A stretch of 64,000 nt of DNA, taken from NCBI GenBank assembly GCA_019787685.1, contig JAHNUO010000002.1, positions 1,240,001 through 1,304,000 of the forward strand, read 5' to 3'. Positions 33,816 through 44,373 of the stretch are shown here, one piece after another (within the stretch, counting starts at the first letter, position 1; each line of letters begins with the position of its first letter). This DNA is from Chiua virens. Lineage: Eukaryota; Basidiomycota; Agaricomycetes; Boletales; Boletaceae. The translations under genes were made by a program, and so were the position numbers. The notes under the pieces are model-generated. The model searched no databases. It was not told the DNA's origin and saw nothing but the letters and a program-made list of their open reading frames with translations.

Positions 33816-35152
33816 TTAGCAGAGCAGTTGTTTCAGCGCTTCGACTACTTTGTCACCGAGCTCAACGGTAGTAGCTTGACCACCCAAGTCAGCCGTCCTC
33901 TTGCCATAACCGCCAATGCTCTCGTCATCAAGAACTTTACGGACAGCAACTTCAACGGCCTGGGCTTCCTTCTCAAGCCCAAGAGAGTACCGCAAGAGCA
34001 TTGCAGCACTGAGAATGGTTCCAATAGGATTTGCAATTCCCTTGCCAGCGATGTCTGGTGCAGAACCATGGATCGGTTCATAAAGACCCGACGTAGGCTT
34101 GAACGATGGATCCAAGGGGGATGCCGGCGCTCCTGCAAGAGATGCAGAATGGCAGCAAGCCAAGAGAACCTGGAATGACACTGGTTTCATCCGAAAGGCT
34201 GAACGAGAAATTAGACGGGTATAGGGAACGGCACGCAATGTACGTACATGTCGCCGAACATGTTTTCGGTGAGGATAACCCCGTTCAGTTTCTTGGGATT
34301 GGCCACGATCAACATCGCAGCAGTGTCGACCAAGTAATGATCGAGGGTCAATTGAGGGTATTCCTTCTGCAATGTTTCGATGACGACTTTCCTCCAAAGC
34401 CTCGAGCTCGCGAGAACGTTGGCTTTGTCAATCGAATGGATAGGGAGGGGTGGGTTGGCAGCCAACGCGATCTGCGCCGCGACGCGCGTAATTCTCTGTA
34501 CCTCCGGGACGCTGTACACCATGGTGTCGTACGCCGAGTCTCCGTCACCTTGTTCTTGGCGGGGGCCAAAGTAGAGCCCACCGATGAGTTCACGGATGAC
34601 AATCATGTCAACACCCTTGGCGATCTCTGGTTTCAAAGGAGAATATGAAAGCAGGGAATCGGACGCAAAGTTGGCAGGTCGAACGTTTGCGTACAGGCCC
34701 AGCGCTTTACGGAGTGCGAGGAGGCCCTGCTCTGGGCGAACCTTGGCTTCCGGACCCCACTTTGGACCACCAACCGAACCTGGCGGATAGTGAGTTTGAC
34801 AACTACCATGGCTATAATTCGGACTCACCCATCAATATCGCATCTGCTTCCTGGCAAGCTTTGAGGGTTGAAGAAGGCAGAGGCTCGCCGTGCTTGTCGA
34901 TGGCACAACCTCCAAAATCGTGGTGTTCGAGGATGAGTTTTATTGTGGACGACGTCTCTGAGACGAATTTCAGTACTCGGGTTGCTTGCTCGACGACATC
35001 GGGGCCTCGAAAAACACGGTTTTCAGATTGGGCAAGCGGATTGGAGGGAAGACATACCGATGCCATCACCAGAGAGAACGACGATGCGGTACCTGGGAGT
35101 CTGATGAGCGAGTGTGGGTGGACGTGAATGATACGGACTGTTTGGGTGCCAT
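33816..35152 (-). CDS. LEU2: 3-isopropylmalate dehydrogenase (leucine synthesis), with one frame break
   Basis: It oxidises and decarboxylates 3-isopropylmalate in leucine synthesis. Spliced product: [24 protein letters not shown], then [96 protein letters not shown], then [20 protein letters not shown]. The first coding exon is 14 nt. Introns: 35093-35138, 35006-35057, 34780-34828, 34199-34247. Conserved residues on either side of 34148-34149 are in different frames by one extra base (exons sum to 3n+1), so the frame breaks between LGLLP and SASL. This is a probable sequence error in a normally essential gene. Confidence 0.92.
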
Positions 35153-35283
35153 GGCCACGCTGAGATGTTGAAGGGCTCCTTTCTCGCTTCAAGTGCTCGT
35201 TATTATAGCATGATCGATATCGGCCGAACTCGTCATGAGATCAAGGTTAATATATTTCCCACGGATATAGATCAGACACTATC
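35153..35283. promoter_or_regulatory. Divergent promoter, LEU2 and NOB1
   Basis: 131 bp between start codons. No CCGGNNCCGG (Leu3-type) site is seen. Confidence 0.45.
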
Positions 35284-36783
35284 ATGTCCAAACGCTGCAA
35301 AAATCTGGTCCTCGACTCGGGCCCCCTTCTCTCTCTCTCTCCGCTCCGGGGCCTCGCAGACAACTACTTCACCGTCCCACAGGTCTTGGACGAGCTCAAA
35401 GATAAACGTGCCCGGGAACACTTTGAGCAGCTCGGGCTTTCCACGGGTGTCCGAGTCACCATACGGAATCCCGACCCTACTTCACTCGCTCAAGGTACTT
35501 GTCAGGTCTCGTGCTTGCTCTTCTCCTGCTCACCGGCCCGCCAGTGATACACTTTGCGAAAAAAACCGGTGACTATGCCGTCTTATCTCATCCCGATATA
35601 TGCGTCCTCGCCCTCACCCACACACTGCAACTCGAAGAGAATGCGCTTTTAGAGAAAGAGGTGAGACTGACTCATTCGTGTTATCAGGATTGCGTAAATC
35701 ATAGTTTGTAGAATCAACCGGGCGGCACTGCAGACGGAGAGGTACCGCCATCTACCGCAGAGGCGGCTTCTGTAGGTGACACTCGGGATGTTCCCGAAGC
35801 GTCACACTCCGACTTAGGACAGACAACAACATCTCTGTCACCTCCAGCGGAACCACAAGTCGGCAAAGAAGGGGATATTGACGATCTCAACCGTGCCACA
35901 GAGGATCTATCGATCGACAGCGGCCCGAACACTTCAGACTCGGAAGCAACGCCAGACGCGCCACTTTATGACGATCCGTCAACTGAAGATGATGATGAAG
36001 GAGAGTGGATAACTCCTGATAATGTTGCTTTGCACAAATCGCGCGCTCTTCATCTCCTTCCTTCATCGGACGATAATCCAAAGAAGCAGTGTCGAGCAGC
36101 TGATGAAGAAACAATTTTGGCTGGATGCATGACCGCAGACTTTGCCATGCAAAATGTCCTGCTTCAAATGGGGTTGGCATTGGTTGGCACCCAAGGCAAG
36201 CGAATACAAAAAGTGAAAACCTGGGTACTCAGGTGCCACGCTTGCTTCAAGTGAGCATGATCCATGTCCCGTTCACGCTTTAGACGCATTATTGACGTTT
36301 CCCTTCAGAATATGCAAGGATAACTCGAAGCAGTTTTGTCCCTCGTGTGGAAATCCAACGTTGCTGAGAGCATCGGTGACTCTTTCTTCTCCCGACGCCG
36401 CTGCAGACGCGCCTGTTATGGAACTACATCTCAAAAAGAACTTCCAATACAAGTTACGTGGAACGAAATACTCGATACCTGCCCCTCGACCAGGCTCTGC
36501 CAAGACAGGACCAGGGACTGGCCTAATTCTTCGTGAAGATCAGCTGGAATATATGCGGGCGAAAAAGCGGGCAGAGGGCAAAAGAGAACGCGAAGAGCAA
36601 CGGATGTTCAAGGATCTCTTAGATAAAGGTGGAGAAGGTGGTGTTGCAGTCGGAAATTGGACAGATCCAGACTGGATACCAGGTATACTTGGCGGCTCGA
36701 CGAAAGGGAAGACGGGAGGCAAAGATGGCATGCCACAAATTGGTTATGGAAGGAGGAATCCTAATGAACGGAGAAAACACTAG
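35284..36783 (+). CDS. NOB1: 20S pre-rRNA D-site endonuclease Nob1
   Basis: It cleaves 20S pre-rRNA to mature 18S rRNA in late cytoplasmic 40S assembly. PIN domain: NLVLDSGPLLSL with the metal-binding Asp, VPQVLDELKDKRAREHF, then FAKKTGDYAVLSHPDICVLALTHTLQ. An acidic insertion separates it from DFAMQNVLLQMGLALV and the zinc ribbon (RCHACFK with CPSCG), then the NFQYKLRGTKYSIPAPRPG block and a charged C-terminal helix. Introns: 35495-35544, 35661-35711, 36251-36308; 446 aa in exact frame. Convergent with ARPC3, 41 bp apart. Confidence 0.95.
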
Positions 36784-36824
36784 TATAAGCCTGGAATACA
36801 CTCGCGTTCGTGAGTCTAGATCGT

Positions 36825-37530
36825 TTATGAACCCAAGCTACGATTCATGAATCGTCTCTTCTGGAATGCCATCCACCACTTGCTTGGCTTTCCGCTACCG
36901 TCTGCATACAGCCGTTCCACGAGTCTAGCAGCGAGTTCCTGACGGACTTGTGTCAAGTATGTGCGGAGATAGTCTGATCGATCTGTTAGTAAGGAGGTCG
37001 GCGCGTAAATTGAGGTTCGCACCTGCATCTGCCCGATTTCCTGGCGTTGCGTAGTGAGCGTTCAATGCAAAATTGGCATCACCGGGGATCGGAAAGTTGT
37101 CCACGGAAAGAGTATTCAGCATTTTTGATGCTTCAATTTGCGATGGAACAGCTTTGGCGGTGCCGATCTTGGCCAGACAGTCGGATACAAAGAGGATAAG
37201 CACGATGAGCAGGCGATCCGCAGGCCCTTTAATCTCAAAGTTGCGGAAAAGAGAGTTTGCACGAAAGAGATCCAACGTCTCGTCGATGATATCGGCTTGT
37301 TCTGGTTCAGCTAAAAACGCGTCTTAGGCTGGGAATGGAGTGTAGTCGTCGCAGCGTACCAACGGGTGCTGGACCGCGGATTCTGGTTTTGATAGGTAGG
37401 ATGGACATGTTGCCCACTTGACGGGCGTCTTCTCCCTCGTTCAGCGACGAGTGATAAGCCTGGACATCAATGAACGAGCATTATCGTCTCTATTGCTGTG
37501 GGCGAGCACGACCGTCGTACTGACCGGCAT
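36825..37530 (-). CDS. ARPC3: Arp2/3 complex subunit 3 (p21-Arc)
   Basis: A subunit of the actin-branching Arp2/3 complex. The 183-aa product begins MPAYHSSLNEGEDARQVGNM, continues with NSLFRNFEIKGPADRLLIVLILFVSDCL and GTAKAVPSQIEASKMLNTL, and ends in the KWWMAFQKRRFMN block, matching the family along its length. The first coding exon is only 6 nt (ATGCCG, 37525-37530). Introns: 37460-37524, 37311-37359 and 36983-37022; the last is just 40 nt. Exon lengths sum to 552 nt. Divergent from YVC1 (117 bp). Confidence 0.95.
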
Positions 37531-37647
37531 GGGATAAGTCGAAGACAAGCGACGTTGCTCACAGCCACACAGCCGCAACTGGTTTAGCCCAAGTCACTGG
37601 CAGGAGCAACGAAGTCAAGTTGGAAATCTTGTCCCGAACAACACATA
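37531..37647. promoter_or_regulatory. Divergent promoter, ARPC3 and YVC1
   Basis: 117 bp between start codons; no named factor site recognised. Confidence 0.45.
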
Positions 37648-40634
37648 ATGCATCGCGATCAAGGCGTGGACGATGAGCAGGTCAATACGCTGACCTCCGA
37701 GTGGAAGAAACCGTCTCCAGATACTCTGACAAGTGCGTCGGTCTTCCCGTTTTGAAGACGTGAATTCGAACAACGTTTTCAGAGCTCATAAAGCGCTTGC
37801 GCGCTTTAACGCTAACACTTCTCCCCTTTGAAGTCGATGTAAAAATGATCAATGATCCTATGAGCCGAATTATTACACCAACAGTGATCAAGTCCTATAT
37901 GAAGGCTGCTGGCGACTTCGGGGATGAGGTGAGTCCACTTTTGGCTTCCGCAAGTCGTGAATGAACGCGAGTCCTGTCATCTTTAGCTCCCATACTGCCT
38001 CCTTCGTGCACATTTTGAGTTCATCCGGGAATCACGACGCGACCCTGCTAATCATGGTGAAAACCTTGGTCGTGGTACGCGCCTTGACCTGTGTACACAG
38101 AATCTGTTTGTAAATGACTTTTCAAGCGGTCGCCTGCGAAGTGATTGCACGTAAAGTTGTGCACCAGACACCTTTGGACAAGGTCGTTGGACTGGTCACC
38201 AATCGATACAGGTACAGAGAAAATGATGGCGAAATCAGCGAGGCCTCCAGCACTCTTGAAGTTGCTGTTGAAAATCACTGGTGGGTCTCTCACTGCTGAG
38301 TATCACTTCTTAGTCATTTCATTCCAGCACGATATTTTTGTCTTGCAATGAAGTTCAAGATGGTGAGCGTCACGGATGACGGGCGAGGTAGAAACTAAAC
38401 AATATAGTTGTGAATTCCCTTTGGAACGGTCTTCTTATCCAGTCCATCGATGAAGACGATGATATCCAGTGCAAGTTATCTCTTGTGATACCCGTTCATC
38501 TTTGACGCCTCGCTAGACAAACCCTATCGCAAAAGTCCGTACGGGGGTTTCTGGAGCCATATCGACCCCTCCCGCATGTCAGTGCCTCGGTAAGTGCGTT
38601 TCTACTGTTCTTGCATCCCGATTCATCAAGTATCTAGGTATCAAAACATTTTTCGGATTGTCGTTTGGTTCGTTTTCTTGGGTGTATACTCACAGGCTGG
38701 TCAGAAACCGGTTGACCGATAAGCACGAGGCTAACGTTCCGGTCATGCAGTTAGAGAACCTATTGAACGAATAAATCCGCACCATACATCGCTCGATCCT
38801 TGGGAGTATACACTTTATATCATGGCACTTTCCTTTTTTGTTGAAGGTGTTTTTTAAGTGCTTATTGTTGGTGAATTACTGATTTCTATCGCGCCTCAGA
38901 TATGCATAAAGTAAGTTTGCATGGTAGTTCTAGATTGTGCTTTCCTGACCCCGATCAAGTGGTACAAACTCATCCACTATGCATCCTGGCGATTTTTCGG
39001 GTTTTGGAACGCCGTTGGATTGATCACTAACACGCTGCTTCTGGCGGCATTCATCCTTCGTATCCTGGGCCTTCAAGCTACAGAAGGAACGGCCAGTGAT
39101 CTTATGCTGAGGAGTTTCCAGGTTCTGAGTTTTGTCGCGCCTTTTATTTGGTGAGATTCTTTGCATGCTCCTGATCCCAGTCGGAGACAATGATTTTCGT
39201 TATCCAGGATGAGTAAGGCTGTGTTTCTCTTCGTGTTTCTCTTGCTGAAGAGTGCGCAGAACTCGTGACAGTATTTGATGGTTATCAGTAAGCATCGGAA
39301 ACTACCTTGTATGATAGTCCCTTACGCTTTCCCTCCCTTGCATATAGGTATATGGGGACTATGCAAATTTGTGTGTCACGAATGTTGCAGGAATCGGGTA
39401 TTTTCTTTGCGGTATGTACAAACCTCATCACTCCACAGACGACATCTGAAATACCGTAACACCGTTAGTTGTTATCTCTCTTGGGTGCTGGGTTTGTGCA
39501 GGCGATGTATGCTTTGGATGCCGCGGATGGTGAGATCAATCATGCGTATACCGTGAGTCACAAATGTGTCCGAACATGAACTAGGCTCATGTACCTTTTG
39601 TAGGTCATCAATGTTCTGTTGCAAGGCCTTCTTCAGTGAGTTCATGCGTTCTTCAGCGTTACTTTACTGGACGCTTTTGGGCTAGATCCCCAAACTATGA
39701 CAAATTCTCGGACAAGTCAGATCGCGATCTTTTGATACCAAGATTTCTTCGACTTAACTTTTTTTTAGTCCCGTAGGGATGACACTTTATTACCTGTGAG
39801 CAACGAACTGGTCTACGTGTTTTCTTCGCTCATCAGGATTGGTGTAAAGCTGGATCCTCGCCACGGTGGTGATTTTGTTGAATGTCTTGATCTCTCTGTT
39901 CGCCTCTGCGTATTCCGATGTAAATCGCGGTTCACATATTAAGCTTCATTTTCTAAGCTTATGCGTGCCCAGGTTGTCGCTGATGCGCCAGCCGAATACA
40001 TGGCATTTTTTGCGTGGAAAACAGTTCAATTGACCAGAGCTCCCGATTCGTACCCTTATCCTGCACCTTTCAATCTCGTGGAGGCCATTATCGCGCCATT
40101 AGAGTAAGCGCAACCTGACTATTGATATCATAGAGTGCTGATGAGAATCACAGATTTTGTGGATTAACGGGCAAGAGTTATGCCAAGGTACAGATGTGTC
40201 GTGCCTACCGCTATATGGCTAACACCCCTCCGGCTAGTTGAATCGGGTCGTCATGACTATTATCTTCTTCATTCCGCTGTCTATTATCGCTTTCTTCGAA
40301 GCCTCATCCACGCACAGATCATGGGTGATGCATTGGCTGAATGGTGAAGCTGAAATTGATTTCGAAAATCCGGCGATCACCGATCCGGTCGTTGAAGGGC
40401 CTGATGCAGAGCGCGGTCTGCAGATCAGTAAAGTGCCCTTCAATCAATTGGTCAGGAAGCTCCCGAACACAGCACAGGTGCGGCCTCCATGGTTTGCGTA
40501 TTCCAATGTTGAACCTTATATGGAATGATCCCAATCAGTCAACTGAAGCAACGCTCTTGAAGGAGCTGGGAAGTATTCAAGAGAGTCTCCACGCTCTGTC
40601 AGAGCGGATCCATCAACTCCAGACGTCGATGTGA
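37648..40634 (+). CDS. YVC1: Vacuolar TRP-type cation channel Yvc1, with one frame break
   Basis: It releases vacuolar calcium in fungi. The N-terminal cytosolic domain (MINDPMSRIITPTVIKSYM, CEVIARKVV, VVNSLWNGLLIQSID) precedes six or more membrane spans (IFRIVVWFVFLGVYSQAV; WEYTLYIMALSFFVED; AVGLITNTLLLAAFILRIL; VLSFVAPFIWMKLVTVFDGYQ; ALLSLLGAGFVQAMYALDAADG; ATVVILLNVLISLFASAYSDVV) and a pore-side block TMQICVSRMLQESGIFF. The C terminus is a short coiled coil (LLKELGSIQESLHALSERIHQLQ). About 22 introns are needed. Two exons are tiny: 38900-38910 (11 nt) and 39208-39212 (5 nt). In the run of five G at 38544-38548 one G too many breaks the frame between VRGF and SHIDPSR. Confidence 0.9.
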
Positions 40635-40815
40635 TTTAACTGGATCTGATGTTCAATCATAGCGGTTTCAAGAACATTTAACTTGGATTTCATTCCAACG
40701 GTGGATTAGCTCACCAATAAATCAAGGCAGATCTCCGACTTTTTTTCCCTGTCAATTAGGTGGACGTTTTGTAAATAGCCGAATATAAACTTGAGTGGTG
40801 TATGCATTCAAATTG

Positions 40816-41592
40816 TCATTCCTCGTGGACCGCTTCGTCGACAGTCTCGGGTTGGCCTCTAAGTTGGGTAAATACGTTCATCGCTTTCACGAAATAGGGT
40901 CTGATTTCGTTGATCTCCATTGAACACAGATTTGGCAACTAATGAAACGCAAGGTTCAGCGTAGAGACGGTTTTCCAGGACGGGCGGCGTACGCTAAGTT
41001 CACTGTGATCGACTTGACTGAGACCATCTCGACTTTTCGATTGGCGTGCTTCGCGCAAATCCTTGAGTAGAGACCTGACCTTTTCTGCGTTCTGCACGTC
41101 GTCGGAAGCCCTAACTTGAGATGAGCAATGTTTGAAGTGACTGGAGGACAAACTGCCTACACGTCCAAAATAACCTTGGCGATTTCTGCGAAGCGAAAGG
41201 GCAGACGACTGAACCCAGATTCGGCTGTTTCTTCTGACAATCTATCTTGCAAGAACTCTGAAGCCCGAATAAAAGCAGGTCGAAAGGACAGACAGCGATG
41301 CATACCAACAGTCAGCCAGTCAGGGGGGACGATATGGCACTTTTTCTTCATCTTCAAATTCATTGCCATCCAAAGTGGTATGCGACACTTGTTTGGTGGG
41401 CGCAGTGGCCCGTACGCGCCCTGGATGGTGTCATATCTCAGATAGAGGAACATAGAAGCAAGTGGTTCAAACCGAAATAAAAGCCGTCTTCTCCATGGCG
41501 ATCAGCGGAACTATCTCGACCAAGTTCTCCGATGCAATCAGTTCTAGCTCGGGAGGGGTGACCGACACGCGTAAGGATTGTGGAAGAGCCAT
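40816..41592 (-). CDS. PSF2: GINS complex subunit Psf2
   Basis: Part of the CMG replicative helicase. The 190-aa product shows the family's start (MALPQSLRVSVTPPELELIASE), YGPLRPPNKCRIPLWMAMNLKMKKKC, IVPPDWLTV, LPFRFAEIAKVIL, VRSLLKDLREARQSKSRDGL and LPNLCSMEINEIRPYFVKAM. Introns: 41421-41472, 41258-41305, 41111-41160 and 40939-40992; exons sum to 573 nt in exact frame. Reading past the last donor would give a different short end, but the spliced form matches the family. Divergent from the haspin gene (156 bp), so replication and mitosis genes share a promoter region. Confidence 0.94.
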
Positions 41593-41748
41593 GATAAGGT
41601 GTGCTTGACGAGGTGGTCCATCAAAAGTTCATCATCTAATCAATGTCATGTGACTTGTCGCGTTACTGTTTGGACACGCGTTTATCTCGTTGATTGAAGA
41701 ACTACATATTCCCACTAACACCACACTCATCGTCGCTCTATCAAGACA
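41593..41748. promoter_or_regulatory. Divergent promoter, PSF2 and haspin
   Basis: 156 bp between start codons. An ACACGCGT (MluI/MCB-like ACGCGT) core lies near 41677, which fits cell-cycle-regulated genes. Confidence 0.5.
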
Positions 41749-44250
41749 ATGTTCAGGACAAGGACGAAGCAAGTCAATTCTTACGGCCGACGAGGTTCTC
41801 GTATCATCAACATATCAGACCCACGAGACCGAGAGTCTGTAGACTCTGCTTCAAGTTTAGATCTCGATACCCCACCTCCCCATCGAATCCCTAAGAGGGA
41901 AAATGCCATCATCGTTTCACCTGCTAAATCTCGGGTTCGGAGGCCTATAGGCTCAAGTCGTTCTCCCGGGGTTTCGACATCGGTTCACAAGAAGAATGTG
42001 CTTTCAAAGGTTACAAAGCAGGCCAAGTTAGAATCGAGCATTCGCCAGCCTCTTACCCCACTCCGCTCAAATGGTATTTCTCCGAACGTGCAACCTTTTC
42101 CCTCCGCCATCAAGGGTAAATCCAAAGCTTCTGCCATCAGGCCTGCGCGTACTAGCTTGAAGCCACGTTCACCGGTTATCGCAGTTGACATCGTTGTTCT
42201 GGACAATGACGGAAATACGTTGACGCAAGAGCGTCGTCTCTCCCATACAGAAGTTCAGCCGAACCCAGTACACACTGCAACTAGAAACGGTAAACGAACT
42301 CGCAAAACGTCACCCACCCCTCCACCTATCCCCATCACTGACGACAGTGACGCAGAGCTGGTTCCACCTAAACGGGTCACAAAGCGTTCGATTCGTCGAC
42401 CTCGCGCAATCGTTATTTCATCTGACGAGTCCGATACAGTTAATAAACGCACTATACGCAAGAAACCCCCTGTTCCTCTTGCACGACCACACTCCAGATC
42501 ACCTGCACCATACCGAAAATTCACGATCAGCGAAAAACTTCCGAATATACGTCCACGAATTCCCCTCGACCCTCCGGAGACACCTGCGGGATTAGCTCCT
42601 TCCTTGCAACCCGGTCCAACCACTGTTCCACCTTGCCTCGCTCCATCCCTTCCTATTCCGAAACCGAGACAACTCACACCAATCCGTAGGAGTTCGAGTC
42701 GTTCAGGATTTCGTCGCCCACCCCCGACACCTTCAACGCCGACAGAGGCGGATCTCTCATTAGACCTCGCCCAGCTAGATCTTTCCGATGCTACAGAAAT
42801 TGATGACTTAGCACCGGCACAGTCGGAATATCTCATACCCCTGTTGACCGAATGTGCTCAAACTTCTCCATACGAGTTCTCTGCATTCATTGAGACATTC
42901 CCGTTCGATCCTGTCGCCCAGTCTTCTGTAGATGATGAAGACGCGAGGTTTCGCAAGATTGGAGAGGCATCTTATTCGGAGGTATTTGGTATCGGTGACG
43001 TGGTACTCAAAATCATACCAATTCGGTCAGAAGATGAATCAATGCATCCAGGGACTGCGGAGATACCAGCCCCCAGTGATGCCAATGACGTCTTGAAAGA
43101 GATCATTGTGACGAGAGAAATCGGAGAGATTTGCGACAAGTTCGTCAAACTCCTGAAAATATACGTGGTGAGGGGAAGGTACCCGTCCCTACTTTTAGAC
43201 CTTTGGGACGAGTACAACGAGAGGAAGGGTTCTGAAAGTATACGGCCGGGTAAGCCCAAACAGCTTACCGATCCTTACATTATCGTTGAGCATGAAGTAG
43301 ATTCGTTTGGGTTGACACAAATCTACGCAATTATCATCCTACCAAACGGAGGGCCAGACTTGGAATCGTTTGCATTAAAAAATATCTCGAAATCTGGTTG
43401 GCACCAAGCTTGTGGTGTATTTTGGCAAGTCGCAAGGGCTCTCGAACAAGTCGAGAACTTGGTGCAATTCGAGGTGTGTAAGCGAATCGGTTCTGATGTT
43501 GTAGTCAGTCGAACCTGATGGACCCGTGAAGCATCGTGATCTCCATTGGGGCCAAATTCTCGTGAAGAGCGTTCCTGTTAAAAAGTCGACGAAAAAAAAT
43601 CCCATGCCACGGGTACCCATGGATGATTCTCGCTTCGGTGTCAAGGTTACTATTATCGACTTGGGTTTATCTAGAATGAGTACTGGGGACGTCGTTGAAG
43701 GTTCCAAGTCCAAGGTTTATTGGACACCTTTTGATAACGAGATATTCGAAGGAGAAGGTATCAACCTTGCAATTTGGTCGCTGATGCACCCACTCACACC
43801 CAGATGTAGGCGACTACCAGTATGACATTTACAGAATGATGAGGAACCATATCGGCGATACTTGGAAATCTTATCATCCCTTGACGAACGTAATGGTGAG
43901 TAACGTGTGTTTGTGTGCTTTGATCCGACTCAGTCTGTTCGTAGTGGTTGCATTACTTGGTCACCAAACTACTACATGAAAAGCGCATAAAGTGCCCAGG
44001 AGGGAAGAAGCAGGCAGGAGAGACACGGGTGGCGCCACCGACGGGGTATGACGAACAAGAATGTTACGATTGCCTCGTGCAGATGGAAAGGTTATTGTCC
44101 ACTTGTGTCGCTTCAGTACGAAAGGGACAGAAAGGACGTCGGAAGACAGTTGCACCATCAAACGGCCCAAAGTCTGCGAGAGATGTCATCGTTTATGGGA
44201 TGCAGCAGGGCTGGTTGAATGAGTTACTAGAATGTGGGAATTGGATGTGA
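41749..44250 (+). CDS. Haspin-type histone H3 Thr3 kinase
   Basis: Haspin phosphorylates histone H3 at Thr3 to place the chromosomal passenger complex. A basic, Pro/Ser-rich N-terminal half (about 370 residues, with KKPPVPLARPHSRSPAP-type segments) precedes the atypical kinase domain: RKIGEASYSEVFGIGDVVLKIIPI (glycine-rich loop and Lys), REIGEICDKFVKL, YAIIILPNGGPDLESF, FEHRDLHWGQIL (catalytic loop), VTIIDLGLSRM (haspin-type DLG in place of DFG), DYQYDIYRMMR and WLHYLVTKLL. Introns: 43474-43531 (acceptor GTGAAG), 43758-43809, 43896-43944; 780 aa in exact frame. The start is the first ATG after the shared promoter. Confidence 0.93.
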
Positions 44251-44373
44251 GGCTCCTAAGTATTAGGATAGACTACTAGTCTCACTTACACCACGTTCAT
44301 TTGGCTGCACCAACGTAGAAATGATCCGCAACTTTTCCTTATCTGCTCGACTTGCTTCTATACTTCCACTGAC

